Below, in pieces: positions 21,608 to 30,137 of a DNA stretch of 38,651 nucleotides (the first letter of the stretch is position 1; every line of letters starts with the position of its first letter). Below the pieces are notes generated by a model. It saw only the letters and a list, made by a program, of their open reading frames with translations. It was not told the origin of the DNA and did not search any database. The translations under genes and the position numbers were made by a program. This stretch comes from Planctomycetia bacterium (GTDB lineage: Bacteria; Planctomycetota; UBA1135; UBA2386): NCBI GenBank assembly GCA_005776475.1, contig SXPB01000241.1, positions 1-38,651 of the forward strand. The letters are read 5' to 3'.

Positions 21608-23455
21608 ATGCCGCTGCATCGCTTCGTCCTCGCGTTCGTTCCCGTTGCGTTGCTGGCGGGTCTGCCGGCGCAGAACTCGACGAAGAAGATCCGGCCACAG
21701 CCGGGCGAGCTGGCCGCGAAGGCCGGCAGCGCGGTGCCGTGGCGCAAGGACGTCACCGAGGCGCTGCAGGAAGCAAAGTCGGACGGCAAGCTGGTGTTCT
21801 GGTACGTGCCTTCCGTCGCGCGGTCGCCGATGGATCGCAAGCCCGAGATCGATCGCTACCTGCGCGGTGGTCCGTTCAGCTGGCCGACGACGATCGAGTT
21901 GTTGCGCACGCACTTCGTGCCGGTCGCCGAAATCGCGAAGGGTGATTTCGCCAAGGAACTCGGCCTCGTGCGCAACAAGTTCCTGGAGCCCGGCTACCTC
22001 GTGCTCGATGGCGAAGGCAAGGTGCTGGCCAAGGTCGACCAGATCACGACGCTGCATCCGGAGTGGTTCGAGGCGCCGTTGCGCGCGTTGGTCGGCCAGA
22101 AGCCCGATGGCTTTCCGGGAGCGCCCGCCTTGCGCGAAGCGTGGGATGCCTACCGCCAAGGGGATCGCAAGCTGGCGAGCGAACGCGCTCTCGCCGTGCA
22201 TGCGCAGAAGCCGGCGCCGACGACGGCCGCCGAGGCGTTGTGGCTCGCCGGTGCCGCGGCCTGCCGCAGCGGCCAGAACGAGGCCGCGCGCACGCGGTGG
22301 CAGGAACTGGTGGCCAGCCATCCCGACGAGCCGATGGCGTGGAAGGCGGCGCTCGAACTCGAAGGGCACGGGCCGTTCGTGCACGGCTTCGAGGACTACC
22401 TGCCGCTGCCGGCCGCCGCGTTGGCGAAGCCGCCGACCGACGGCTCGCGGCTGCCCGGCGTCTACAGCGAGGCCGAACTGTGGCAGCGCAGCGTGGCCTT
22501 CCTGTGCAGCATGGATGACGGCAACGGCGTCGTGCGCGACAGCATCTACGACTTCGGCGGCACCGACGGTCTGCCCAACGTGTATGCGGCGGTGACGTGC
22601 CTCGTCGGCGAGGCGCTGCTCGCCGCGTCGGATGCGCAACGGCAGGGCCGGCTCGTGCTGGAGCCGGACGTGCTGGCGCAGGTCGAAGGGATGCTCACGC
22701 GCATCCGCAAGAACATCGAGACCGATGCGTGGGTGGCGCCGAGCGACCGCGACGAGATCCTGTGGCCGCGCGCCTATGCGCTGCGCTTCCTCGCCGCGTG
22801 GCAACAGCGCCGCGGCGACAAGGACGCCCTGCGTCCGGTCTGGCAACGTGGCGTCGGTTCGCTGCTCGCACTGCAGCCGGAGACCGGCGTGTGGTTCCAC
22901 GAGTACGGCAACCCGTTCGCGATCGCCACGGCGTTGCAGGGGCTGCATTCGGCGCGCGCCGCCGGCATCGAGGTGCCGCAGGAGAACATCGATCGCGGCC
23001 TGCGCGCGCTGGCGATGGATCGCACGCCGGAGGGGGCATTCACCTACGGCCACACGACGAACGGCAAACCGCGCGCGACGCTGGAAGCGGCGGCCGGGCG
23101 CATGCCGCTGTGCGAGCTCGGCCTGTTCCTGTTCGGCGGTTCCGACCAGGCGAAGCTGCACGCCGCGGTGGTCGCCGGCCATCGCCACCACGCGTTGCTC
23201 GCCGCGGTGCGCAAGTACGACGACCATGCCGACCAGCACGGCTACGGCGGCTTCTTCTTCTGGTTCGACATGCTGGCGCGGACCGAGGCTGCGCGGGCGC
23301 TCACCGATGCGAAGGAACGCGAGCGCCTGCTGCTCGAGCAAAAGAACCTCGTGATGGCGTTGCCGGAGTTCGACGGCTGTTTCGTCGACAGCCACGAACT
23401 CGGCCGCGCCTATGGCACGGCGATGGCGTTGTTGTGCCTCGACGGTTGTCGCTGA
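21608..23455 (+). CDS. Secreted protein with thioredoxin-like and alpha/alpha-toroid regions
   Basis: A 615-residue exported protein with signal peptide 1-21 (ending AGLPAQ). Residues ~40-160 look like a thioredoxin-fold domain (GKLVFWYVPS, later GYLVLDGEGKVLAKVD) but the redox CxxC is absent. A TPR-like segment follows (~165-250). The C-terminal ~330 residues have the repeated helical pattern of prenyltransferase/squalene-cyclase or glycosidase toroids (DDGNGVVRDSIYDFGG, then RAYALRFLAAW, ALRALAMDRTPEGAFTYG). The start ATG at 21608 is chosen because it begins the signal peptide; longer frames run antisense through the HD gene. No catalytic motif can be named, so function is unknown. It converges with the kelch gene 24 bases away. 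Confidence 0.75.
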   Translation: MPLHRFVLAFVPVALLAGLPAQNSTKKIRPQPGELAAKAGSAVPWRKDVTEALQEAKSDGKLVFWYVPSVARSPMDRKPEIDRYLRGGPFSWPTTIELLRTHFVPVAEIAKGDFAKELGLVRNKFLEPGYLVLDGEGKVLAKVDQITTLHPEWFEAPLRALVGQKPDGFPGAPALREAWDAYRQGDRKLASERALAVHAQKPAPTTAAEALWLAGAAACRSGQNEAARTRWQELVASHPDEPMAWKAALELEGHGPFVHGFEDYLPLPAAALAKPPTDGSRLPGVYSEAELWQRSVAFLCSMDDGNGVVRDSIYDFGGTDGLPNVYAAVTCLVGEALLAASDAQRQGRLVLEPDVLAQVEGMLTRIRKNIETDAWVAPSDRDEILWPRAYALRFLAAWQQRRGDKDALRPVWQRGVGSLLALQPETGVWFHEYGNPFAIATALQGLHSARAAGIEVPQENIDRGLRALAMDRTPEGAFTYGHTTNGKPRATLEAAAGRMPLCELGLFLFGGSDQAKLHAAVVAGHRHHALLAAVRKYDDHADQHGYGGFFFWFDMLARTEAARALTDAKERERLLLEQKNLVMALPEFDGCFVDSHELGRAYGTAMALLCLDGCR

Positions 23456-23461
23456 TCCGCC

Positions 23462-23479
23462 CGGTCGGCGCGCCGGCCG
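23462..23479. terminator. GC palindrome filling a convergent gap
   Basis: An 18-base palindrome with a single G-T mismatch (CGGTCGGCG / CGCCGGCCG) occupies nearly all of the 24 bases between the stop of the toroid protein gene and the stop of the kelch gene on the other strand. It would form a strong hairpin in both transcripts. It lacks a U-tract, so bidirectional termination or 3' protection is inferred. Confidence 0.4.
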
Positions 23480-24883
23480 TCAGATGCCGATCCGACCATC
23501 CGCTGCTTCCGACAGGACGAGGCCCGCAGGGTTGGCGCCCGGGTCCAGTACGCCACCTTGCACGAACACGTGCAGGCCGATCAACCCGGTGCCGGCAGGA
23601 ATGGCCAGCCCGGCAGCAGCGACGCCGGTGTTGGCAAACGTAGCCACGACCACATCCGGACTGACGAACAGCGTGCAGCCGGGCATTCCGGCCGCCGCCA
23701 GCGGCAGCGGCAACGCCAGGGCTCCGGTCGAGGTGTTCGACAGGCCGAAGGCAAAGGTCGAGATGGTGCCGGGCGTCACCGGCAGGTTCTGCAGTTCCAG
23801 CTGCCACGACGAGCCGAGGCGTGGCATCCCGTTGGCGGCGACGAGCAGCTGCGGCGTGCCGGCCGTGCCGGGACAACCGTGGCCGAACGTGCGGTGCAAA
23901 GCGACGTTGGGCGTGACGAGTTCCCAAGTGTCGCCGGGGAATTGGTTGAAGTTGTCGATGCCGCCGAACGCGATCGTACGCCCCCGCGCCTCGTCGTAGA
24001 CCATCTGGGCCACCCAACGACCACTCGGCGCCGCACTGAGCGTCGGCGTCAGATCGGTCCAGGTCGTACCGTCGTACTCGTAGGTCGCGTTGGTGTTCGG
24101 CGTGAACCAGGATGCCTTGCCGCCGAACAGCACCACGCGACCTCGCCCACGGTCGTACACCATCGCCGGATCGGCGAGCGGCCCGGCGCTGTTGGCCGGG
24201 AAACGCTGCACCCAGTCCACGCCGTCGTATTCCCACGTGTCGCCGAGGAACTGCGACACGTCGTTGTAGCCGCCGTAGAGCACGGCGCAGTTGCGTCCCT
24301 CGTCGTAGGCCATCAGATGGTCGCTTCGCCCCACGGGCGTGTTCGCGGTGAAGATCTGCGCCCAATCGGTGCCGTCGTACTCCCACGTGTCGTTGCGGCG
24401 GGTGCCGTCCCAGCCGCCGAAGATCACGACGCGGCGGCGAACCGGGTCATAGACGCAGGCGCAGCCGTTGCGCGCTGGCGGGCTCGTCGTCGGAAAACGC
24501 TGCAGCCAGGCGTTGCCGTCGAACTCCCACGTCTCGTTCCAGAAGCCGAAGCTGTTCTCCCCGCTGAACAGCACCATCCGGCGGCGGGCCGAGTCATAGA
24601 CCATCGCGTTCGTCGCGATGCCCGGCGGCGAGCTCGACGGCGTCAGCTGGAGCCATCCGCTGCCGTCGTACTGCCAGGTCTGGTTCGTGTAGGTGCCGCC
24701 GAACATCCGGCCGCCGAACAACACCGCGTGGTTGCTGTGCGAGTCGTAGGCGAAACCGAACAGGTAGCGGCCGCCCGGCGTGGGCGTCACGAACGTCGGC
24801 TGCACCCAGTTCGCCTGTGCGGGGAGCTGGGAGAGGAAGCAGAGGGAGGCGATGGCCCCCGAGCGCGATAGGAGCGACTGCAT
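23480..24883 (-). CDS. Secreted six-blade kelch protein with planctomycete-type C-terminal domain
   Basis: A 467-residue exported protein. After a signal peptide (1-24, ending LPAQA) come six kelch-type blades, each with a hydrophobic strand ending in GG or a variant (AVLFGG, MVLFSG, VVIFGG, AVLYGG, VVLFGG, IAFGG) and a D-T-W-x-Y/F-D-G strand. The C-terminal ~130 residues begin at FGHGCPGTAG, carry a second Cys in GMPGCTLF and end in a DPGANPAGLVLSEA pattern. I recognise this arrangement from exported planctomycete proteins, and its function is not known. No enzyme active site is visible, so a surface adhesion or binding role is a guess. It is divergent from the hybrid kinase gene. Confidence 0.85.
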   Translation of the reverse strand: MQSLLSRSGAIASLCFLSQLPAQANWVQPTFVTPTPGGRYLFGFAYDSHSNHAVLFGGRMFGGTYTNQTWQYDGSGWLQLTPSSSPPGIATNAMVYDSARRRMVLFSGENSFGFWNETWEFDGNAWLQRFPTTSPPARNGCACVYDPVRRRVVIFGGWDGTRRNDTWEYDGTDWAQIFTANTPVGRSDHLMAYDEGRNCAVLYGGYNDVSQFLGDTWEYDGVDWVQRFPANSAGPLADPAMVYDRGRGRVVLFGGKASWFTPNTNATYEYDGTTWTDLTPTLSAAPSGRWVAQMVYDEARGRTIAFGGIDNFNQFPGDTWELVTPNVALHRTFGHGCPGTAGTPQLLVAANGMPRLGSSWQLELQNLPVTPGTISTFAFGLSNTSTGALALPLPLAAAGMPGCTLFVSPDVVVATFANTGVAAAGLAIPAGTGLIGLHVFVQGGVLDPGANPAGLVLSEAADGRIGI

Positions 24884-25083
24884 GGTGTGGCTTGCCAGCG
24901 CGAGTGGTTGTGTGACATGACTTCGCAGGATTTCTCTTCGCTTGCGTGCCGCGGCCGCATCGGCAACCGCATTGCGACCATGCCGGCTGGCTCGTCCGCA
25001 GCATGGGTGTGCATCGCGCCTTGGCAGCGGGCCTGTGCCGATCGATTGGGGCCCGGGGCCCGGGGTCGCCGATTGGCGCAGGG
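24884..25083. other. 200-base divergent intergenic region
   Basis: This is the longest non-coding stretch, between the kelch gene (minus) and the hybrid kinase gene (plus). It should hold both promoters, but no convincing -10/-35 pair is visible. At 25048-25065 there is a strongly structured run GGGGCCCGGGGCCCGGGG. Open frames that read through this region lack coding character. Confidence 0.5.
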
Positions 25084-26985
25084 ATGGGGGAGGAGATCCA
25101 ATCTGCGGGGACGCAGGATGCGCGCTCGGAGCGGCAGCGCGTCCCGTTTGCGCTGGCGATCGTCTCCACCCTGCTGTTGTTGCTGGCGGCCGTCGCGGCC
25201 ATCGGAACGACGACCGGCGGCGTGCATGCGACGAGCGAACGCCAACTGCGCGTGCAGGAACTCTGCGGTGAGATCGAGCGGCTCGACGAAGTGCTGACGA
25301 TGGCGGCGTCGATGGCTGCCGCCAGCGGCGAGCCGAAGTGGCGCCGGCAGTACGACGTCAGCCTGGCGCCGCTCGACGCGGCGATCGCCGAGCTGCGGGC
25401 GATGTCGCCGACGGTGTTCGATCGCGAGCTGGGAGCCGACACCGACGCCGCCAACCAGCGCCTCATCGCCCAGGAACTTGCCGCCTTCGCGGCGATCGAG
25501 CGCGGCCAACGCGACCAGGCGAAGGAGATCCTCGAAGGCCCGAACTACGCGGCCGACAAGAATGCCTACGCAGTAGGCACCGCGCGCGCGCGCGAGGTGA
25601 TGCGGGACATCGCGGCGTACGAGTATGTTGTCGCCGAGCGGTTCGGCCTGTCCTTGTTGTTGGGCACGTTGGCGCTGGCCGTGGTCGCCGGCGTGGCATG
25701 GCTTCGCGTGTTGAGTTCGTCACTGGCGGCGCACGCGCGGGCGCAGATGGCGTCCGCCCGCGCGGAGATCGAATTGGCGACGGCCAGCAGCCGGGCCAAG
25801 AGCGAGTTCGTCGCCAACATCAGCCCCGAACTGCGCACGCCGTTGACCGCCATCCTCGGCCATGCCGAGTTGCTCGGTGACGACACGTTCCCGGCCGAGG
25901 CGCGCGCCGACGCGATTGCGACCGTGCTGCGCAACGGCCAGCACCTGCTGCAGGTGATCAACGATCTGCTCGACATGTCGAAGATCGAGGCCGGGGCGGT
26001 GACGTTCCGTCCCGAGCCGGTCGATGTCGCGGCGCTGGTCGAAGACGTGTTGTCGTTGCTGCGCGTGCGCGCGCGCAGCAAGGGCCTGCAGCTGGAACGC
26101 ACCTTCGCGACGCCGATTCCTCGCCGCATCGCGACGGACCCGTGCCGGCTGCGCCAGATCCTGGTCAACCTGATCGGCCACGCGATCAAGTTCACGGCCG
26201 CCGGCGCAGTGCACGTCGAAGTGCGTTGCGGCACTCCCGTCGCGGGCACGCCGTGGTTGTCGATCGCGGTCCGCGACACCGGCATCGGCATGACGCCGGG
26301 GGAAGTGGCCCGTCTGTTCCGCGCCTTCCAACAGGCCGACGCGAGCACGGAGCGGCGCTTTGGCGGAACCGGGCTCGGTCTCGCCATCGCCCGTCACTAT
26401 GCGCGACTGCTCGGCGGCGACATCGTGGTCCGCAGTGAGCCCGGCAACGGCAGCGTGTTCACGGTGACGATTGCCGGCGAGGTCGATGCCGCAGCCGGGA
26501 CCTGGTTGCCCGAGGGCGGTGATCGCGAACGCACACCGTCGGCGCCGATGCCGGATGCGACGGTGGAAGGCGACGACGTCACGGAGGGTCTGCGCGGCGC
26601 CCGCATCCTGCTCGCCGAGGACGGCGCCGACAACCAACGCTTGCTGACGTTCCTGCTGCGTCGGGTCGGCGCCACGGTGGAAGCGGTCGACAACGGCCGG
26701 ATCGCGTGCGAGCGCATGAACGCCGCGGACGGTGCGTTCGATCTGGTGCTGATGGACATGCACATGCCCGAACGCGACGGCTACGAAGCGACGCGGCAGG
26801 CGCGCGCGAGCGGCTACTCGCGGCCGATCGTCGCCCTCACCGCGAACGCGATGAGCAGCGACCGGGCGCGCTGCCTGCTGGCCGGCTGCGACGACTACTT
26901 GACCAAGCCCGTCGACCGGCGGGCGCTGCTCGCAACGTGCGCGCGCTGGGCGCGGGCGAGCCGTGGCGTGACGGCGTCGTCCTGA
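25084..26985 (+). CDS. Hybrid histidine pseudokinase with C-terminal receiver
   Basis: A 633-residue membrane sensor. TM1 (about 21-42), a periplasmic four-helix sensor of the type seen in many hybrid kinases (LDEVLTMAASMAAASGEPKW; GPNYAADKNAYAVG), TM2 (about 187-210), coiled coil, HisKA (about 237-300), HATPase_c (about 345-475) and a receiver (about 508-630). The H-box reads NISPELRTPL: the phospho-acceptor His is Pro248 (CCC at 25825-25827). The N-box reads NLIGHAIKFT: the Mg-binding Asn is His366 (CAC at 26179-26181). G1 (DTGIGM) and G2 (GTGLGLA) look normal, and the receiver keeps Asp558 in LMDMHMP and Lys in LTKPVD. Autophosphorylation is therefore unlikely; the receiver may be served by another kinase. 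The start ATG at 25084 puts TM1 at the usual place. Confidence 0.88.
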   Translation: MGEEIQSAGTQDARSERQRVPFALAIVSTLLLLLAAVAAIGTTTGGVHATSERQLRVQELCGEIERLDEVLTMAASMAAASGEPKWRRQYDVSLAPLDAAIAELRAMSPTVFDRELGADTDAANQRLIAQELAAFAAIERGQRDQAKEILEGPNYAADKNAYAVGTARAREVMRDIAAYEYVVAERFGLSLLLGTLALAVVAGVAWLRVLSSSLAAHARAQMASARAEIELATASSRAKSEFVANISPELRTPLTAILGHAELLGDDTFPAEARADAIATVLRNGQHLLQVINDLLDMSKIEAGAVTFRPEPVDVAALVEDVLSLLRVRARSKGLQLERTFATPIPRRIATDPCRLRQILVNLIGHAIKFTAAGAVHVEVRCGTPVAGTPWLSIAVRDTGIGMTPGEVARLFRAFQQADASTERRFGGTGLGLAIARHYARLLGGDIVVRSEPGNGSVFTVTIAGEVDAAAGTWLPEGGDRERTPSAPMPDATVEGDDVTEGLRGARILLAEDGADNQRLLTFLLRRVGATVEAVDNGRIACERMNAADGAFDLVLMDMHMPERDGYEATRQARASGYSRPIVALTANAMSSDRARCLLAGCDDYLTKPVDRRALLATCARWARASRGVTASS

Positions 26986-27000
26986 TTGGATCGAGGGCCG

Positions 27001-27019
27001 CACGCCTTTTCCTGGCGTG
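27001..27019. terminator. Hairpin downstream of the hybrid kinase gene
   Basis: CACGCC (27001-27006) and GGCGTG (27014-27019) pair perfectly around a 7-base loop, 15 bases after the kinase stop and before the stop of the convergent gene at 27054. No U-tract follows on either strand, so this is a possible, weak terminator. Confidence 0.3.
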
Positions 27020-27053
27020 GCAGTTCCCGTCGCCGCAGCCCAACGCGCACCGG

Positions 27054-27977
27054 TCAGGACAACGTCGGCAACAGCGGGAGCAGCACCTGCGCGTATGGAT
27101 GCTGGCTCGTCTGCAGAACGGCCGTGCAGCGCGCGGTGGCGGCGGCGCCGAGTTGCAGCACGAGGCCGACCAGCGCCAGGACCTCGTCGCGGCTGCCGCG
27201 CGCCAGGCGGTCGCGCAGCCAGGCGTCGTCGCAGTGGGCGCTGGCGTGCGCCTGCAACCGCAACCGGCATTCGGGGTGCACGTTCGGGTGGTTCTCGATC
27301 TCGCCGAGCAACCAGGTGACGGTGGCGACGTCGCCGCGCTGCAGCATCGCATCGAGCAGGGGCAGCAGCGCGTCGCCGGCGGGTCCGGTGTCGGGCGACA
27401 GTTCTTCGAGTGCGGCCCGCGCGACGCTGGCCGGCAGGTTGCTGGCGAGGTCGCGGGCGACCATCGCCAACAGGGCCGGTTCGACGAACGTCGGCGCCGG
27501 CAGCGTCGACCAGTCGTAGCGACCGCTGCCGCGATCCTGGCCGAACGTGGTCGCGGCGCGCACCTGCACTCCGGGCAAGGCGCCGCCTCGATGCAGCGCG
27601 GCGATGGCACGTTCCGGATCCGGGTCGTCGTCGATGCCGCGCAGGCGTTCGAGCAGCTGCGCGACCGACTCGCTGGCAATACCTTCGGCGAACTCCAGCG
27701 CGCCGATGCCGGCACTGCGCAGGGGCCCGAACGGAACTTCGGTCGGCGCGAAGGCCAACACCGGCTCATCGCCGGCAAGCAACTCGCCGTCGCCGATGCC
27801 CAGCGTCCACGGGCCATGCCGGGTCGCCAGGGCGATCGCCTCGCGGCTGCGCCGGGCGGCGGTCCGCCAGAGCCCGGGGTTGTCGGGATGCTGGTGCAGG
27901 AGGCGCAGGGCCTGCACGAGGGCGAGCACGGCGCCGCGCGCCGCCTGCCGTTCCGCTCCCTCTCCGATTCTGGCCAC
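27054..27977 (-). CDS. Unknown helical protein
   Basis: A 307-residue cytoplasmic protein of unknown function; it begins with GTG at 27977 and no ATG is available in frame nearby. The N-terminal ~150 residues contain a helical segment with LLHQHPDNPGLW and a beta segment LGIGDGELLAGDEPVL followed by RSAGIGALEFAEGIASESVAQLLERL. This pattern resembles a domain that precedes HD or HEAT regions in other GC-rich bacteria. The C-terminal half is all helix with HEAT-like pairs (LEELSPDTGPAGDALLPLLD; GDVATVTWLLGEIE). It has no membrane helix, signal peptide or catalytic motif. It is divergent from the NfeD-like gene (101 bases between starts) and convergent with the hybrid kinase gene. Codon use is like its neighbours. 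Confidence 0.68.
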   Translation of the reverse strand: MARIGEGAERQAARGAVLALVQALRLLHQHPDNPGLWRTAARRSREAIALATRHGPWTLGIGDGELLAGDEPVLAFAPTEVPFGPLRSAGIGALEFAEGIASESVAQLLERLRGIDDDPDPERAIAALHRGGALPGVQVRAATTFGQDRGSGRYDWSTLPAPTFVEPALLAMVARDLASNLPASVARAALEELSPDTGPAGDALLPLLDAMLQRGDVATVTWLLGEIENHPNVHPECRLRLQAHASAHCDDAWLRDRLARGSRDEVLALVGLVLQLGAAATARCTAVLQTSQHPYAQVLLPLLPTLS

Positions 27978-28078
27978 GGTCTTCTATCGGCTGTCGCGGC
28001 GGGTCGGCTGCGCCGACTCTTGCCAGACGGACAGACAGACCTTGGGCAAGGACGGCCACTGGTGCTAAACCATTGCCC

Positions 28079-30106
28079 GTGCTTTTGACGTCGCGCAGAT
28101 CGTGGATCGCCTTGTTCTTCGCCCTGTGGGTGGCGTGCGGCGGACCAACGCCCCGGGTGGACACACCCGCCGGGACGCAGCAGCCGGTGAGCGAGCCCCG
28201 GGTCCTGCTGGTCACCCTCGAAGGCAAGCTCGGCACCACCGAGTTGGCCCGATGCCATCGGTCGTTGCGCAAGGCGGAGGACCTCGGCTGCAGCTGGGTC
28301 GTGTTCCGTCTGCAGACCGCCGGCAGCCAGGGTGAGGATGCCAAGGACATCCAGAGCCTGCTGCAGGCCGTGCAGTCGGCCAAGACGCCGACGATCGCGT
28401 TGTTGCAGGGACGGGTGGTCAGTGGTGCTGCGGCATTGGCCCTGTGTTGCGACAAGATCTTCCTGATGCCGGGCGCCCAGTGGGGCGAGATCGAGAAGCC
28501 GGAAGGCGAGATCGGCGAACTGCTGGCGCAGAACCCCGACGCCGCTGCCGCCGATCGTTACGAAGCCAGCCGCGTCGCCCTGGCGGGATGGCTCGCCAAG
28601 CGCGACCCGAAGTTCGGGCCCGACGCCGTGAAGCTGGCACTGGCCATGGCCGACCCGCGCATCCAGATCGTGCAGGCGACGGTGCGGCAGGGTGGCGTCG
28701 AACGCGAGGCGGTGCTCGACCAGAGCGAGTTGCCGGCCCTTCTGGCCGGCGGTGCCAAGGTGATCGGCGATCGGCCCCTGACGCGACCGCTGGTGCTGAC
28801 CGCGCAAGAAGCGGAGGACTTCCGGCTGTCGAACGGCACGATTCGCGATCTCGACTCGCTCGCCGAAGTGCTGGCGATCGAACGCTCGACGATGGTGGAA
28901 CTCGCCGGCAATTGGGCCGAGAGCATGGTCGGCTGGCTCGAACTGCTGCAGCCGTTCCTGCTCGTGCTCGGGTTCGTGCTGCTGCTCGTCGAAGTGAAGA
29001 CGCCGGGTGTCGGCCTGCCCGGACTGCTCGGCACCGTCTTCCTCGGGCTGGCGCTGTTCCACAGCTACCTGGTCGGGTTGGCGGAGATCACCGAGATCCT
29101 CGTGTTCTTCCTCGGCCTCGCCGCGATCGCCGTCGAGATCTTCCTGTTGCCGGGCACCGTCGTGTTCGGCGGTGTCGGGTTCCTGTGCCTGGTGCTGGCC
29201 CTGGTGTTGAGCCGGCAGTCGTTCGTCGTGCCGAGCAACGCGGTTGAAGAAGGCATTCTGCTGGCCAACCTCGGCAACCTGACCCTGCTGTTCGTGTCGG
29301 TGCTGGTCGCGGGTGGCTTGATGTGGCGCTTCCTGCCGAAGGTGCCGTGGTTCAACCGCGTGTTCCTGCTGCCGCCGGAGCCGGCGCCATCGACCGCGGG
29401 CGGCAGTGGGCTCGGGCTCGCCGATGCGGGCGCCATGGCGATGGTGGGCCGGGTCGGCACCGCGGCCACCGTGCTGCGTCCGACGGGAGCGATGGAGATC
29501 GACGGCCAACGCCTCGACGTCGTCACCGAAGGCGAGTTCATCGAGGCCGGCACCCGGATCCGCGTGCTCTACGTGCAGGGACCGCGCGTCGTCGTCGCCG
29601 CCGATGGGCCAGCCCCGCGCGCCGGCGAGCGCGGCAGTGTCGGTGTCGTGCTGCTGCTTTGCATCCTCGGCCTCGGCCTGATCGTCGTCGAAGTGATGCT
29701 GGTCTCGTTCGGCGTCGTCGCGACTTTGGCGGGCACAGCCCTGCTCGCCGCCGTGTTCGTGGCCTTCCAGCATTCGATCGCATTCGGCGTGACGATGGTC
29801 CTGGTCGAAGCGATCGCGTCGCCGATCGTGCTGGTGATGTCATTCAAGCTGCTGCCCAAGACCCGCTTCGGCAAGGCGTTGATCCTCGAAGGCCCGTCCC
29901 AGTCGGTCACCGCGAGCACGGAAGAATCGCTGCGCGGCCTGGTTGGCAAGGTCGGCGTGACGCTGTCGCCCTTGCGGCCCGCTGGCTTCGCCCGCGTCGA
30001 CGGCCGACGCATCGACGTCGTGACCCGCGGCGAGATGGTCGACGCCGACTGCAACGTCACTGTGCTCGAAGTGCACGGCAACCGCGTCGTCGTCGCGCGC
30101 CGCTGA
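28079..30106 (+). CDS. NfeD-family membrane protein, lipoprotein-like, two OB domains
   Basis: A 675-residue membrane protein of the long NfeD type. The start is GTG at 28079 (TTG at 28073 or 28085 are alternatives). A signal sequence ends in LWVAC, a lipobox with Cys20. A ClpP-like domain (about 40-230) follows with the nucleophile-position Ser115 in [15 protein letters not shown], but the usual PGG oxyanion segment reads TAGS and the expected Lys position appears to be Arg160, so protease activity is doubtful. Six or more membrane helices lie at about 300-430. Two OB-fold NfeD domains follow, each with a V-D-G-R/Q-R-L/I-D-V-V-T signature: one near 460-520 and a second at the C-terminus, separated by more membrane helices (about 525-590). 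It precedes floA by 31 bases; NfeD proteins partner with flotillins. Confidence 0.85.
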   Translation: MLLTSRRSWIALFFALWVACGGPTPRVDTPAGTQQPVSEPRVLLVTLEGKLGTTELARCHRSLRKAEDLGCSWVVFRLQTAGSQGEDAKDIQSLLQAVQSAKTPTIALLQGRVVSGAAALALCCDKIFLMPGAQWGEIEKPEGEIGELLAQNPDAAAADRYEASRVALAGWLAKRDPKFGPDAVKLALAMADPRIQIVQATVRQGGVEREAVLDQSELPALLAGGAKVIGDRPLTRPLVLTAQEAEDFRLSNGTIRDLDSLAEVLAIERSTMVELAGNWAESMVGWLELLQPFLLVLGFVLLLVEVKTPGVGLPGLLGTVFLGLALFHSYLVGLAEITEILVFFLGLAAIAVEIFLLPGTVVFGGVGFLCLVLALVLSRQSFVVPSNAVEEGILLANLGNLTLLFVSVLVAGGLMWRFLPKVPWFNRVFLLPPEPAPSTAGGSGLGLADAGAMAMVGRVGTAATVLRPTGAMEIDGQRLDVVTEGEFIEAGTRIRVLYVQGPRVVVAADGPAPRAGERGSVGVVLLLCILGLGLIVVEVMLVSFGVVATLAGTALLAAVFVAFQHSIAFGVTMVLVEAIASPIVLVMSFKLLPKTRFGKALILEGPSQSVTASTEESLRGLVGKVGVTLSPLRPAGFARVDGRRIDVVTRGEMVDADCNVTVLEVHGNRVVVARR

Positions 30107-30137
30107 ACCTTCGCATTCCCTGACTCCGATCCCACCC

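Noticed and set aside
25048-25065. GGGGCCC-repeat run as a G-quadruplex or repeat element
   Set aside because: Only three G-tracts are close together and the spacers are C-runs that favour hairpins; it occurs once in the window and the DNA is very GC-rich.
28018-28078. A TTGGGC / TAAACC pair upstream of the NfeD-like gene as a promoter
   Set aside because: Both hexamers are poor matches, and the implied leader would be only a few bases; the start codon itself is not certain.
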